A stretch of DNA of 64,000 nt. Origin: Paenibacillus_V sp046244365 (lineage in GTDB: Bacteria; Bacillota; Bacilli; Paenibacillales; NBRC-103111). How positions within the stretch are numbered: position 1 is the first letter of the stretch; every line of letters begins with the position of its first letter. The stretch covers positions 930,001 through 994,000 of the forward strand of contig NZ_CP176395.1 in the NCBI RefSeq assembly GCF_046244365.1. The letters are read 5' to 3'. The notes under the pieces were generated by a model. That model was not told where the DNA came from, searched no databases, and was given only the letters and a program-made list of their open reading frames with translations. Both the position numbers and the translations under genes were made by a program. Positions 1 through 9,400 of this stretch are shown piece after piece.

Positions 1-489
1 GCCGAGAACGGAGTTTTGGGCTGCGTCGACGACCGTTTGATGCAGGCGGAAATCCGCCTGCACGTACGCCTCGAGATCGCCGGCCTCGGTAGCTTCGCCG
101 CAGAGCCGCAAGCATTCCCGCATGGTTTCCAAATGCTCGGGGCTGCGCCGTTCGGCAGCCAGCCGGGCAGCCTCCTGCTCCAGTGCTTGACGAACTTCCA
201 GCGTTTCTTCCATTCTGGAGCGCTGGAGCCGCCTAGCGATGACGGGACCGAGGCTGCTGGACGCGCATACGTATGTGCCGTCGCCCGGACGCGCTGCCAG
301 AAGTCCCGCGTGAATCAAGGCGCGCACTGCTTCGCGCACCGTATTCCGGCTGACCCCGAGCTGCTGCACCAGCTCCGGTTCCGCGGGAATTCGCGTTCCG
401 ACGGGCCATTTGCCAGCTTCTATATGAGCTTCCATTTGGGAAGCGACTTGTTCGACGAGCGTTGTGCGCGATGCTTGTTTTAGTTCCAT
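1..489 (-). CDS. GntR-family transcriptional regulator, FadR/FCD type (3' part outside window)
   Basis: The reading frame runs off the left edge, so only the first 163 residues are visible. The N-terminal 75 residues form a winged helix-turn-helix with the GntR signature (RIPAEPELVQQLGVSRNTVR at about 34-53, then a wing containing RPGDGTYV). From about residue 85 an FCD-type effector domain begins (EETLEVRQALEQEAARLAAE), which in this family binds a small carboxylic acid or sugar acid. The ATG at 489 is preceded by GGAGG on the minus strand with good spacing. Family members are usually 220-240 residues, so about 60-75 are missing. The target genes are probably to the left of the window. The family call is firm; the ligand is unknown. 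Confidence 0.9.
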   Translation of the reverse strand, partial: MELKQASRTTLVEQVASQMEAHIEAGKWPVGTRIPAEPELVQQLGVSRNTVREAVRALIHAGLLAARPGDGTYVCASSSLGPVIARRLQRSRMEETLEVRQALEQEAARLAAERRSPEHLETMRECLRLCGEATEAGDLEAYVQADFRLHQTVVDAAQNSVLG

Positions 490-654
490 ACAATCACAAA
501 CCTCCAAACATAGGATGTTTAAAATGTCTGATGTTTACTGTACGCTTATTCGAGTGAAAAGACAAGTTCGAATTGATTTGAAGACGCACCTACGGCTTCC
601 GGTGGATCGCCAGCGCAGCCTCTGCACGGGCATACGAACAGAACCGCGAGTATC

Positions 655-780
655 TTCCTTGCTCCCGCTCAGCTCCCTAGCTCCGCCAGCTCCCTTGCTC
701 CTAGCTCCCGCCAGCTCTCGCCAGCCCCCGCTCAGCTTCGCCGGATTCTACCGGCTCTCGTCAGCCCCGCCAGCTCCCCA
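655..780. repeat. Pyrimidine-rich low-complexity tract with degenerate CGCCAGCTCCC units
   Basis: In the 421-bp gap between the GntR and TetR genes, about 125 bp consist of repeated short blocks such as AGCTCCC and CGCCAGCTC (for example near 684-694, 709-716 and 768-779). One strand is nearly all pyrimidines plus AG dinucleotides. No convincing gene lies here. The pattern fits slippage-driven expansion in a noncoding spacer. Confidence 0.6.
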
Positions 781-805
781 TGTCTAACGCACCATAACCT
801 TGAAC

Positions 806-834
806 TTGCGAAAAGCTGACGATTGATTTATAAT
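806..834 (+). promoter_or_regulatory. Sigma-A-type promoter of the TetR gene
   Basis: A TTGCGA box (806-811) and a perfect TATAAT box (829-834) are separated by 17 bp. The predicted start site, near 841, lies just before the inverted repeat at 845-868, so the regulator could block its own transcription. Confidence 0.6.
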
Positions 835-844
835 CAGAACGAAA

Positions 845-868
845 TGACCGAAAGTAGTTTTTTGGTCA
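845..868. promoter_or_regulatory. Candidate TetR operator (TGACC...GGTCA)
   Basis: TGACC at 845-849 and GGTCA at 864-868 form an inverted repeat between the TATAAT box and the TetR start codon. The same half-sites recur in a tighter palindrome downstream of the TetR gene (1511-1524). The shared half-site and the position support autoregulation. Confidence 0.5.
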
Positions 869-911
869 ATCGGTTTCGGGGATAGCTATTTTGCAGGAGG
901 TGATCTCATTC

Positions 912-1487
912 ATGTCGGTAGACCGCAGAAAGCAGATCGTCGATGCGGCGACCAAGTCGTTCGCGCTTTTTGGTTACAAGGCAACCACGATGGAGCAAGT
1001 GGCCAAGATCGCGGGAGTCGGCAAAGGTACGATCTATACGTTTTTCGCACAGAAGGAAGAATTGTTCGACGAAATCATGCATAACTTCATACTGGAAATG
1101 AAGCAGATCGCGGAGAAGACGATCGATCCGCAGAAGCCGCTGTTCGAAAATTTGCATCCGCTGCTTTACGAGCTGCTGGATTTCCGCAGGAAGCATGAGC
1201 TGACGATCCGCCTGTCCCACGAAGTGAAGGAAATGGGGACGCCGAAGGCGCAAGAAGGAATGCGGCAAATTGAGCAGGCGATTCTCGCTTTTGTGCAGAA
1301 GAAGGTGCAGGAGGCGCTGGATAAGGGCGAAATCAAGCCGTGCGATCCGGAAATAACGGCATTCGTCTTGCTGAAGCTGTATGTGGCTTTCGTCCACGAT
1401 TGGGAGAAGTTGAACCCGCCGCTTAGCAATGAGAAGATCGCGGCATTGTTCCAAACGTATATCGTAGAAGGATTGGCTGTGCGCTAG
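912..1487 (+). CDS. TetR/AcrR-family transcriptional regulator (YhgD-like)
   Basis: A 191-residue protein with a typical TetR N-terminal helix-turn-helix (IVDAATKSFALFGYKATTME, then VAKIAGVGKGTIYTFFAQKE) and an all-helical ligand domain. The start chosen is the ATG at 912 because AGGAGGTGATCT, an almost complete anti-16S match, lies 6-17 bases upstream; an earlier in-frame TTG at 891 has no such site. The gene sits directly before a YhgE/Pip gene, the same order as yhgD-yhgE in Bacillus subtilis. Palindromic TGACC/GGTCA sites lie on both sides of the gene, so it probably controls itself and yhgE. The inducer is unknown. Confidence 0.92.
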   Translation: MSVDRRKQIVDAATKSFALFGYKATTMEQVAKIAGVGKGTIYTFFAQKEELFDEIMHNFILEMKQIAEKTIDPQKPLFENLHPLLYELLDFRRKHELTIRLSHEVKEMGTPKAQEGMRQIEQAILAFVQKKVQEALDKGEIKPCDPEITAFVLLKLYVAFVHDWEKLNPPLSNEKIAALFQTYIVEGLAVR

Positions 1488-1510
1488 CAGCCGTTTTTCT
1501 ATTCCTATTA

Positions 1511-1534
1511 TGACCGTATGGTCAAAATGGTCAT
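1511..1534. promoter_or_regulatory. TetR-type operator in front of the YhgE/Pip gene
   Basis: TGACCGTATGGTCA at 1511-1524 is a perfect palindrome (5-bp arms, 4-bp centre) and is followed at once by a third half-site, GGTCA (1529-1533). It lies in the TetR-yhgE gap and shares half-sites with the repeat upstream of the TetR gene. It is the best candidate for the repressor's main binding site. Confidence 0.6.
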
Positions 1535-1619
1535 TTAGTGCAAAACAAAGCCATGCAGCGGCTTGACCGAGTGCCCTTAACAAAATAAGCAACGATCTAA
1601 GGATAGGAGAGAGAAGAAA

Positions 1620-3635
1620 ATGAAAAGCTTTAAATATGTGATGGTTGAGCTGCTGGCCGTATTACGAAACTGGAAGGTACTGATTCCGGTCATCGGGGTT
1701 ATCGTGATCCCGCTATTATATAGCTCGATCTTTCTGTGGGCGTTCTGGGACCCCTACGGTAGGCTAAACACGCTGCCGGTAGCCGTTGTCAACGAAGATA
1801 AAGGCGCGGCCTTCGACGGCAAGGACATGAAGCTGGGCGACGATTTTGTCGATAAGCTTAAGGAATCCAAGACGTTCGATTGGAAGTTCGTTTCGAAAGA
1901 GGAAGCTTTGCAAGGCTTGAAAGACAATAAGTATTATTTGGCTTTTGAAATACCCGGCAACTTCTCGGCCAAAGCGACGAACGTGCTTGACGAGCATCCG
2001 GACGCGGCTATATTTACGTTCTATCCGAACGAGAGCTACAACTTCACCTCTTCGCAAATGGGCCGCTCGGCCGTCGAGAAGATGAAGGGCGAGCTGTCCG
2101 GCGAGCTGACGAAGGCTTATACGGAAACGATGTTCGCCAACATCCACAAGCTGACGGACGGCGTTTCCCAGGCGGCTGACGGTGCACAGAAGCTTTCCGA
2201 CGGCACGAAGAAAGTCGAGGACGGCATTGTTCAGGTCAGCGAAAATATTTCGAAGCTCGTTGAGGGCGCGCTTCCGTTAAAGAACGGCGCATCCGAGCTG
2301 CTTGGCGGAGCGGTGCAGCTGGAAAACGGTCTGTCGCAGCTGAAACAGGGCGCAGGCCAGTTGACGTCCGGATTGGGCCAGCTGGACGACGGCCACAAGC
2401 AGCTGACCTCGGGCGCCAAGCAGTCCGAAGCGGGAGCAGCCCAGTTAAAGGCAGGTCTCGACGGCGCTGTCGAAGGCGCCGGGAAGGTGAAGGCCGGTAC
2501 GTCCGGAGTTGCTTCGGGGCTGGAGCAGTATGTCGCGGCGCATCCCGATCTTGCCAATGACCCAGCTTTCATGCAGATTGTAGGTACGGCGAAGGCTACG
2601 GCAAGCGGAGCCGATTCGCTGGAAGCCGGCCAGAAGCAGCTCGCGGATGGCGCGGGTAAACTCGCGGCGGGCGGACAGCAGCTTAGCGCTGGGATGGACA
2701 TGTTCGGGCAGAAACTTGGAGAAGCTAAACAGGGCGGGAAAACCGTCGAAGACGGAGCGGGCTCGCTGATCGAGGGCGGCGTCAAGCTGAAGAACGGTCT
2801 CGCCCAGCTGGCGGGAGGCGTCACGCAGCTTTCGGACGGCACGATCAAGCTCGAAGAAGGGGCCAAGACGCTGACCGAAGGGGCGGGCACCGTTGCGAGC
2901 GGCAGCTCGGAGCTTTCCGGCAAGCTGAAGGAAGCATCCGATCAAACGTCAAGCATCAAAGACAGCGACGAGACTTACGACAAGGTTTCGCATCCCGTGA
3001 AGGTCGAGGAAGAAAAGCTGAATCCCGTTCCGAATTACGGAACCGGCATCGCGCCTTATTTTATTTCGCTCGGCTTGTTTGTCGGGGCGCTGCTCTTGAC
3101 GATCGTATTTCCGCTTACCGAGCCGGCAGGGACACCGAAGTCAGGGTTTGCGATGTTCCTTGGAAAGCTTGGCTTTATGCTCATAGTCGGAACCATTCAG
3201 ACGGTTATCGTCGACTTGGTGGCGCTGTACGGCATTGGGCTGGAAGTGAAGAGCGTCCCGCTATTCTTCGCGCTCAGCTTGATTACGAGCTGGTCGTTCA
3301 TGGCTCTGATCCAACTGCTCGTGACGACGATGGGCAATCCGGGGCGGTTTATCGCCATCATCATTCTGATTATGCAGCTTACGACTTCGGCCGGGACATT
3401 TCCGCTCGAGCTGATTCCGACGAGCTTGCAGCATATTAACGGCTGGCTGCCGATGGCCTATTCGGTACCGGGCTTCCGGGCCGTCATATCAAGCGGCGAT
3501 TTTTCGTACATGTGGGAAAATGCTGCCGTCATAGCAGGCTTCGGCGCTGCCTTCGCTCTGCTGACGATGATCTACTTCATGATCACGTTCAAGAAGCCGA
3601 AGGCATCAGGCGATACGGCCGTGAGTGCGGCTTAA
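1620..3635 (+). CDS. yhgE: YhgE/Pip-family membrane protein
   Basis: 671 residues. One N-terminal membrane segment (about 20-43) precedes a large extracytoplasmic region. Residues about 180-440 repeat a short pattern with Gly-Ala or Asp-Gly at regular spacing (for example ADGAQKLSDGTKKVEDG), typical of the YhgE/Pip and YueB/EsaA class. The C-terminal part (about 478-655) has five hydrophobic segments resembling an ABC-2-type permease domain. The family includes phage receptors and proteins linked to type VII secretion or drug export; the exact role is not established. GGAGAGAG lies before the ATG. It follows the TetR gene and its operators, so it is probably induced by a compound that the regulator senses. 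Confidence 0.9.
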   Translation: MKSFKYVMVELLAVLRNWKVLIPVIGVIVIPLLYSSIFLWAFWDPYGRLNTLPVAVVNEDKGAAFDGKDMKLGDDFVDKLKESKTFDWKFVSKEEALQGLKDNKYYLAFEIPGNFSAKATNVLDEHPDAAIFTFYPNESYNFTSSQMGRSAVEKMKGELSGELTKAYTETMFANIHKLTDGVSQAADGAQKLSDGTKKVEDGIVQVSENISKLVEGALPLKNGASELLGGAVQLENGLSQLKQGAGQLTSGLGQLDDGHKQLTSGAKQSEAGAAQLKAGLDGAVEGAGKVKAGTSGVASGLEQYVAAHPDLANDPAFMQIVGTAKATASGADSLEAGQKQLADGAGKLAAGGQQLSAGMDMFGQKLGEAKQGGKTVEDGAGSLIEGGVKLKNGLAQLAGGVTQLSDGTIKLEEGAKTLTEGAGTVASGSSELSGKLKEASDQTSSIKDSDETYDKVSHPVKVEEEKLNPVPNYGTGIAPYFISLGLFVGALLLTIVFPLTEPAGTPKSGFAMFLGKLGFMLIVGTIQTVIVDLVALYGIGLEVKSVPLFFALSLITSWSFMALIQLLVTTMGNPGRFIAIIILIMQLTTSAGTFPLELIPTSLQHINGWLPMAYSVPGFRAVISSGDFSYMWENAAVIAGFGAAFALLTMIYFMITFKKPKASGDTAVSAA

Positions 3636-3647
3636 ATGTTGAAGGAA

Positions 3648-3679
3648 CCGTCCCGGCTGGCGCCGCGGGCGGTTTTTTT
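3648..3679 (+). terminator. Rho-independent terminator after yhgE
   Basis: CCGTCC (3648-3653) can pair with GGGCGG (3667-3672) using one G-U pair, followed by seven T residues. It begins 12 bp after the stop codon. Confidence 0.65.
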
Positions 3680-3793
3680 GCGGTTAGCGGGAAGTACATC
3701 GTGGAAGCTGCTGGTAAACGCACCTTGTCCATATAGGATGGAGAACGCCGTGGCGGCACCGCCTTCACGAATGCCCAGGAGTGTCAATCGCCG

Positions 3794-3824
3794 GACCGCA
3801 TCGACGTTTTTTGACCGCATCGAT
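3794..3824. promoter_or_regulatory. Candidate operator: 20-bp motif, inverted copy, upstream of the AraC gene
   Basis: CGTTTTTTGACCGCATCGAT at 3805-3824 is the reverse complement, at 18 of 20 positions, of the motif at 6190-6209, which has a near-copy at 6256-6274. An extra partial copy of GACCGCATCGA lies just before it (3794-3804). The sites bracket the membrane AraC gene on both sides, which suggests they bind that regulator. Confidence 0.5.
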
Positions 3825-3898
3825 TTTTTTCAAAACCCCGTTTACAATCGGAAACGATAAAGGTAAGATTACTGAAATTGCTCGTTCAGGAGGAGCTT

Positions 3899-6145
3899 AT
3901 GCGGATCAAGCGGCTGCATCGTATCCAGCTTTCGTACTTGCCGGTTATGTTCGTGGTCGGCCTTAGTCTGCTCTTCATCGCTTATTTGACGTTAAGCGAG
4001 GTAACCAAGCAGTCGGCGTTGAAAGCCAATAACATACTGTCTTATAACATCATTCAGACGATCGACGAATCCTTGAAAAGGATCGATACGGCCATTACCG
4101 GACAACTGCTGGAGAATGAAAAGATCAGGCGCTTCTTTCAATCCGAATCTATGCAGGACAGGCAGTTTTGGGACTATCAGACTGCGGCTGTTTTGAACGA
4201 AATGATGGCCAAATATCCGTTAATCCGTTCGATTAATTTGTACCGGATCAGCGACAATATGGTTTTGACGCCGACGACGTTTACCCGGTTGGATAACTTC
4301 GGAGATAAACAATTTATAGGCAAGCAGCTTTCCGCCCTGCATCCGTTTCGATGGACGGAGCGGCGACCGTACGCCGAGCGGCCGGGCGTGACCGAGTCGA
4401 ATGTGGTCAGCCTTGTCAAATATGCCAACTTGTCCGAAAGAAGTCTGGTTGTCGTGCATGTTGATACCGAACGGTTGAGCCGTTTGATCCGCGATATGGC
4501 GGAATCCGGCTTTCAGTATATCGAGCTTTTGGACACGGAAGGAAAGCGCGTAGCGTCTCGGGATTGGGCGGAGCCTTCGAAGCAAGGTCGGGATGCCCGC
4601 GAAAACGGGGAAGAATGGTCGAAGGCCAGCTCGGCCTATACGGGGTGGACGGTTCGCAGCGGCGTCTACCAAGGCAGTATTATACAGTGGATTTCCTCCC
4701 TCTTCTATGTATGGATTGCGCTCGGTTTTCTTGTCATTGCAGCAGGCATTGCATGGCTCGTTTACGTGACAAGGCGCAACTATCGGCCGATCCAATCGAT
4801 ATCGCAGCGCATGAACGAATATTTTCGGCAGAAGCAGCAGGAGCTAAAGCTGGAAGATCAAGATGATGAGCTGCAATATATCGAAACGGCGATTGAAGAG
4901 CTGTTCGATCAATCCAGCCAGCTTTTGGAGCAGAACAAGGAAAACCTTGCTTACCGCAGACGATATGTGTTTTTGCAATTGCTTGAAGGGGCGGTCGCGG
5001 GGCAAACGCAGGAGTGGAAAGAAGAGATCGGACAATTCGGCTATTCGCTAGCCGACTGCGGACTGCTGGTCGCCATGATCGAAATCGACGATTACAGCGA
5101 GTTCAACGGGAAGTATAACCATCGCGATCAATATTTGCTGAAGCATGTTTTGAACACCGTCCTTTACGAAATGGCAGAACCGGTCAAGTTGCGTATATGG
5201 GCGGAGTGGGTAGACCGTCACCAGCTAGGCCTGTTGTTCATGCTGGATCGGGACGGCGGCTTGGAGCAGGACGTAGTCGAGCTTCTGACCAAAATGACGG
5301 GATGGACGGAGCGGCATTTGCCGTATACGGTCACGGTCGGCGTCGGGTCTTGCGAGAGCGATGCCGCCAATATCGCCGAATCGTACGAACAGGCATTGGA
5401 GGCGCTTAGCTACAAAACGTCGCTCGGGACGAGCCGGCTGATCCGCTCGGAAGATTTTGCCGCAAAGACGCCGTTCGAGCTTGTCAGGCAAACGCAGCGG
5501 GTACGAGCTATTTGCCAATCGTTCCGGACGGGCGACGACGAGTGGGAGCGGTATTGGGAAGACATGTTCGGGGAATTGTGGCAGCAACTGGTGTCCAAGG
5601 AAGATTTGATCGGCTTGCTAAATTATTTGGTTTACCAGCTTCATAGAGAAATGGCGGAGCTTCCGGAAGAGTTCCAGGCGATCTGGAACGGAGGAGCGCA
5701 TGCGGAGTTGAACGGGATAACGAAGCAGCGGGAGACGCTGGAATCGATTCGCGAGGAGTATGCCCGCGTCTTGAGGGAAACGGCTGCGAAAATGCGCGAG
5801 CTGAGAGAAAGCAAGCACAATCATCACCTGATCCGCAGCGTCAAGCAATATGTGAACGATCATTACAACAATCCGGATTTGTCGCATGCTCATCTGGAGA
5901 GCGAGTTCGGTCTGACCGCCAGTTACTTGAGCCGATTGTTCAAAGAGGAATTCGGGGTTAAGTTCATCGATTACGTGTCGCAGACCCGAATCGAGAAAGC
6001 GATCGAGCTGCTGAAGGAATACCCGGACAAGACCGTCCAGGCGATAGCGGAGCAGGTCGGATATATGCATGGAATCACATTCATTCGGGCATTCAAGAAA
6101 TATACGGGAAGCACGCCGGGCAATTTTCGGAAGGACTTGATTTGA
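3899..6145 (+). CDS. Membrane-anchored AraC-family transcriptional regulator
   Basis: 748 residues. A membrane segment at about 14-36 and a second at about 262-290 enclose an extracellular sensor region of about 220 residues. A cytoplasmic linker with charged coiled-coil character follows, then an AraC DNA-binding domain at about 640-748 with two helix-turn-helix units (SHAHLESEFGLTASYLSRLF and the KTVQAIAEQVGYMHGITFIR region). The ATG at 3899 has CAGGAGGAGC upstream; an earlier TTG (3878) has no ribosome site. Such regulators sense extracellular or membrane sugars directly. It probably controls the downstream secreted enzyme and importer (6420-13193), since a shared 20-bp motif lies on both sides of the gene. 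The ligand is not predictable from sequence. Confidence 0.9.
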   Translation: MRIKRLHRIQLSYLPVMFVVGLSLLFIAYLTLSEVTKQSALKANNILSYNIIQTIDESLKRIDTAITGQLLENEKIRRFFQSESMQDRQFWDYQTAAVLNEMMAKYPLIRSINLYRISDNMVLTPTTFTRLDNFGDKQFIGKQLSALHPFRWTERRPYAERPGVTESNVVSLVKYANLSERSLVVVHVDTERLSRLIRDMAESGFQYIELLDTEGKRVASRDWAEPSKQGRDARENGEEWSKASSAYTGWTVRSGVYQGSIIQWISSLFYVWIALGFLVIAAGIAWLVYVTRRNYRPIQSISQRMNEYFRQKQQELKLEDQDDELQYIETAIEELFDQSSQLLEQNKENLAYRRRYVFLQLLEGAVAGQTQEWKEEIGQFGYSLADCGLLVAMIEIDDYSEFNGKYNHRDQYLLKHVLNTVLYEMAEPVKLRIWAEWVDRHQLGLLFMLDRDGGLEQDVVELLTKMTGWTERHLPYTVTVGVGSCESDAANIAESYEQALEALSYKTSLGTSRLIRSEDFAAKTPFELVRQTQRVRAICQSFRTGDDEWERYWEDMFGELWQQLVSKEDLIGLLNYLVYQLHREMAELPEEFQAIWNGGAHAELNGITKQRETLESIREEYARVLRETAAKMRELRESKHNHHLIRSVKQYVNDHYNNPDLSHAHLESEFGLTASYLSRLFKEEFGVKFIDYVSQTRIEKAIELLKEYPDKTVQAIAEQVGYMHGITFIRAFKKYTGSTPGNFRKDLI

Positions 6146-6189
6146 TAGAAAATAGAATAACCCCTACATTGTCCGTAATTCCGATTAAA

Positions 6190-6274
6190 GTCGATCCGGT
6201 CAAAAAACGTCGCAGCAGCGGCTTCGATTCCTTTCGAAGCCGTTTTTTAATTTTCGTCGATCCGGTCAAAAACG
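6190..6274. repeat. Two direct copies of the 20-bp candidate operator
   Basis: GTCGATCCGGTCAAAAAACG (6190-6209) and a 19-base near-identical copy with one fewer A (6256-6274) flank the terminator hairpin at 6219-6248. They lie between the AraC gene and the DUF4838 gene. An inverted copy is found upstream of the AraC gene (3805-3824). This is the layout expected of AraC-type operators controlling the downstream operon and the regulator itself. Confidence 0.55.
6219..6248 (+). terminator. Rho-independent terminator after the AraC gene
   Basis: A perfect 9-bp stem (CGGCTTCGA / TCGAAGCCG) with a 6-base loop is followed by six T residues, about 75 bp after the stop codon. Confidence 0.88.
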
Positions 6275-6419
6275 CTATATATACGGGGGAAAAGGGGCGG
6301 TGTTATGGTTAATCGCGGGTGACATGACTGCATTTGAAAGCGAGGGGGGAGCCATTGAATAGATAGAAAAAGGCTTGCTACTTGGGGACAAAGTACTTCA
6401 GGTTCGAGGAGGATGGTAA

Positions 6420-9400
6420 ATGCTTTACGTTAAAAGGCATGTACGAAGCGTTATGGCAAAGCTGCTTATCGTTGTTTTGCTGGTTTCGGCTCTATCGCTT
6501 GGAGGCTTTCGAGTACCCGGGGTTGCATATGGAGCTGCGCCGCAGATAACGGACATCGAATCTTCCTATGCAAAGAACGGACAAAACGGGAATAACGGGC
6601 ATAACGGGAATAACGGCAATAACGGCAATAACGGGAATAACGGACACAACGGGAATAACGGACACAACGGCAATAACGGGAATAATGGACACAACGGGAA
6701 TAACGGACACAACGGACACAACGGACAAAGCCCTACGCCGACCCCTACGCTAACACCAGAACCAACGGTCGAGCCGACGCCGACCCCTACACCGGAGCCT
6801 ACGGCCAAGCCAACGCCGACGCCGGAGCCGCTGGAGATCATCCGCGGCGGACAGGCCAATGCGGTCATAGTCGTTGACGACACGGTATATGAAAGGACGG
6901 AAGTACCGGAGCCAAGCGGCATTCGGGGATGGAAGCAAGAATACGGGACAGGAAGTATTGCCGTAAGCGATACGCGCAGCCACTCCGGCGCCAGAAGCCT
7001 TCATATCAAAGCCACTAATAACGCATCATATGGGGTGGTTAGCGATCCCATTGCGATAACCGGAGGAGTAGCCTATACGGCCACTGCAGCCGTATATCGC
7101 GAATCAGGCAGAGATCCTCAATTATTTATTCGTTACTATAACGCGAATAAAGTTAGAATCGACCAGCAAGGAGGCGTCAGAACGACCCCGCTTGCGGGAT
7201 GGGAAACCGTTTCCGTAACAGCAACGGCGCCGCCGACGGCAGCCTACGCATCGGCTATCTTATTTACCAGTCTGGCGCCAGCCGATCTCTACTTTGACGA
7301 TGTTGCGCTGAAATCGGCCAATAGCGAAAACATGCCGATGGCGAATCCAGGCTTCGAGCCGCTCGTTTCCAGCAGCAGCGCCGCAATCGATACGCTTGTC
7401 GAATATGTGCAGAAGTCTACAGGCGTTATCCTGCCCGTCATGCAGGAAGCGGATTATTTGGTCGAAGGTGTCGATCCTGGGACGGTGGTTATCCGCCTCG
7501 GTACCGCTGAAAGCGTTTCAGGCGATGATCCGGCGCTGGATGCTCTACTGGAAGGATTGGATCGTGACGGCTTTGTCATTTACCCGCAAGAAGATCGGGT
7601 AACCATTGCCGGAGCCGGCATTTGGGGAACCGTCAACGGTGTAACTGACTTTTTGGAGCGTTACGTCGGCGTGCGCTGGCTCATGCCTGGAACTGACGGC
7701 GAGGATGTTCCGCAACACATTGACTTAAAGATAGCAAGAGATGTCGTGCGCGAAGAACCGGCTTTCGGTTTTCGGGTTTTCAGTCCTCTGCATGCCAAGC
7801 CGGACAACAGCGCGAGCGTGTGGCAGGAGCAATACAGATGGGCGCAGAGAAACAGGCTGCAAGGCTTTTATAATGCCCCGATCAGCTTTCATCACAACAT
7901 GTATAACTTATTTCCGATATCCAAATACGGGGTGAGCAACCCGGAATTTTATCCGAATGGCAAGCCGCCGGCAGCGAATTCAATAGAAGGCTGGCAACCT
8001 TGCTTCTCGAATCCGGCTACGATCGACGCGGCAGTTTCGGAGATTCTTGCCTATTTTCAGGCCAATCCGAATGCGCAGTCGTATTCGCTCGGTACGAACG
8101 ACGGAAATGGTTTTTGCGAGAGTGACCCGGTTCCCGCATACTTCAACTGGGTCAATCAGGTCGTAGAACGCGTGTTGCAGGTTTACCCGGATAAATGGTT
8201 TGGATTTCTGGTTTACCAGGCGATTAACAGACCGCCATCGTTTCCTTTGAACCCGCATGTCATTCCTTTTATTACAAAGGATAGAACGGCTTGGCTTGAT
8301 CCGGATCAGAAAGCTCGGGATCTGGCGGCTCAAGACAGCTGGCTGCAAGTGACGCAGCAGGTCGCCTACTATGACTATATTTACGGTAGTCCCTATCTTG
8401 TGCCGCGCGTATACCCGCATCTAATGGCGGACAATTTCCAGACTGCGCACGAGCGGGGAGTAGAGTCGTTCTACGCCGAATTGTATCCGAATTGGGGCGA
8501 AGGAGCAAAAGCCTGGATAGCGGCAAAGCTGCTTTGGAATCCCGACCTGGACGTCGATGTGCTGCTGCAAGAGTGGTATTCGCGGGCTGTAGGCGAATCG
8601 TCGGCGCCATACCTGGAGGATTACTATGATTATTGGGAACAGTTCTGGACGGAACGGGCAATTCAGGAACCGTGGTTTTTACCTGGCGCGATTTATCAGA
8701 ATTTTTACGATCCGGCATATGTAAACGCTGTAACGGCCGCCGATATATCCATTAGCAGAGGGCTGCTGGAACAGGTCGTTGCACATGCGGGAACGGATAA
8801 GCAGAAGGCGAGGGCAAATCTGCTTCTCCAAGCATTTGAGTATTATGAAGCGTCTGTACTTAGTTACCCGCAAAGCAGCGAGCCGCCTGCCGATTCAACT
8901 GCTGCGATCGCAATGCTGGAACAAGCGATAGACGTATTCGAAGAACGGCTGCAAATGGCCGAGAAGCGGATTCTTTTATTGGAACAATTTAAGAGTGATC
9001 CGGTGCTCTTTCAACCATTTGACGCCCGAAAGTTTAATCAGCTTATTTGGTCCGGCTGGAATGTTTCTGAGTTTTGGCAGCTTGTCGAATACATGAAGGA
9101 TCAGGAGGCGAACGGCGGACCTGTGCGGGATCGCGCAGCCGATCTAGCTGTTACGCATTCTTCCCCGCGTTCGCGAGAGTTTGCGGCGATGCTGCTGCAA
9201 GCGGTATCCGAGCCAAACCTGGTGCAAAATCCATCCTTCCAGAATGCAGATGCGGGAGATGCGACAAAAGCGCCGCCGTGGGAGTTATTATCCCGGTCGA
9301 CTTCAACTCGCGCTGTCAAGCGTGCGGAAGGAACGGGATATACGGATACCGTGAGTATGCTGGTTTACGGGAAAGGCTGGGGCGGTCCAAGCCAGGTCAT

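Noticed and set aside
1620..3635. Phage infection protein (Pip) name as a sign of a prophage
   Set aside because: YhgE/Pip is a chromosomal membrane protein; no phage structural, integrase or lysis genes are present.
6573..6725. Regular short repeats suggestive of a CRISPR array
   Set aside because: The period is 9 bp, in frame with a long secreted protein; there are no spacers and no cas genes.
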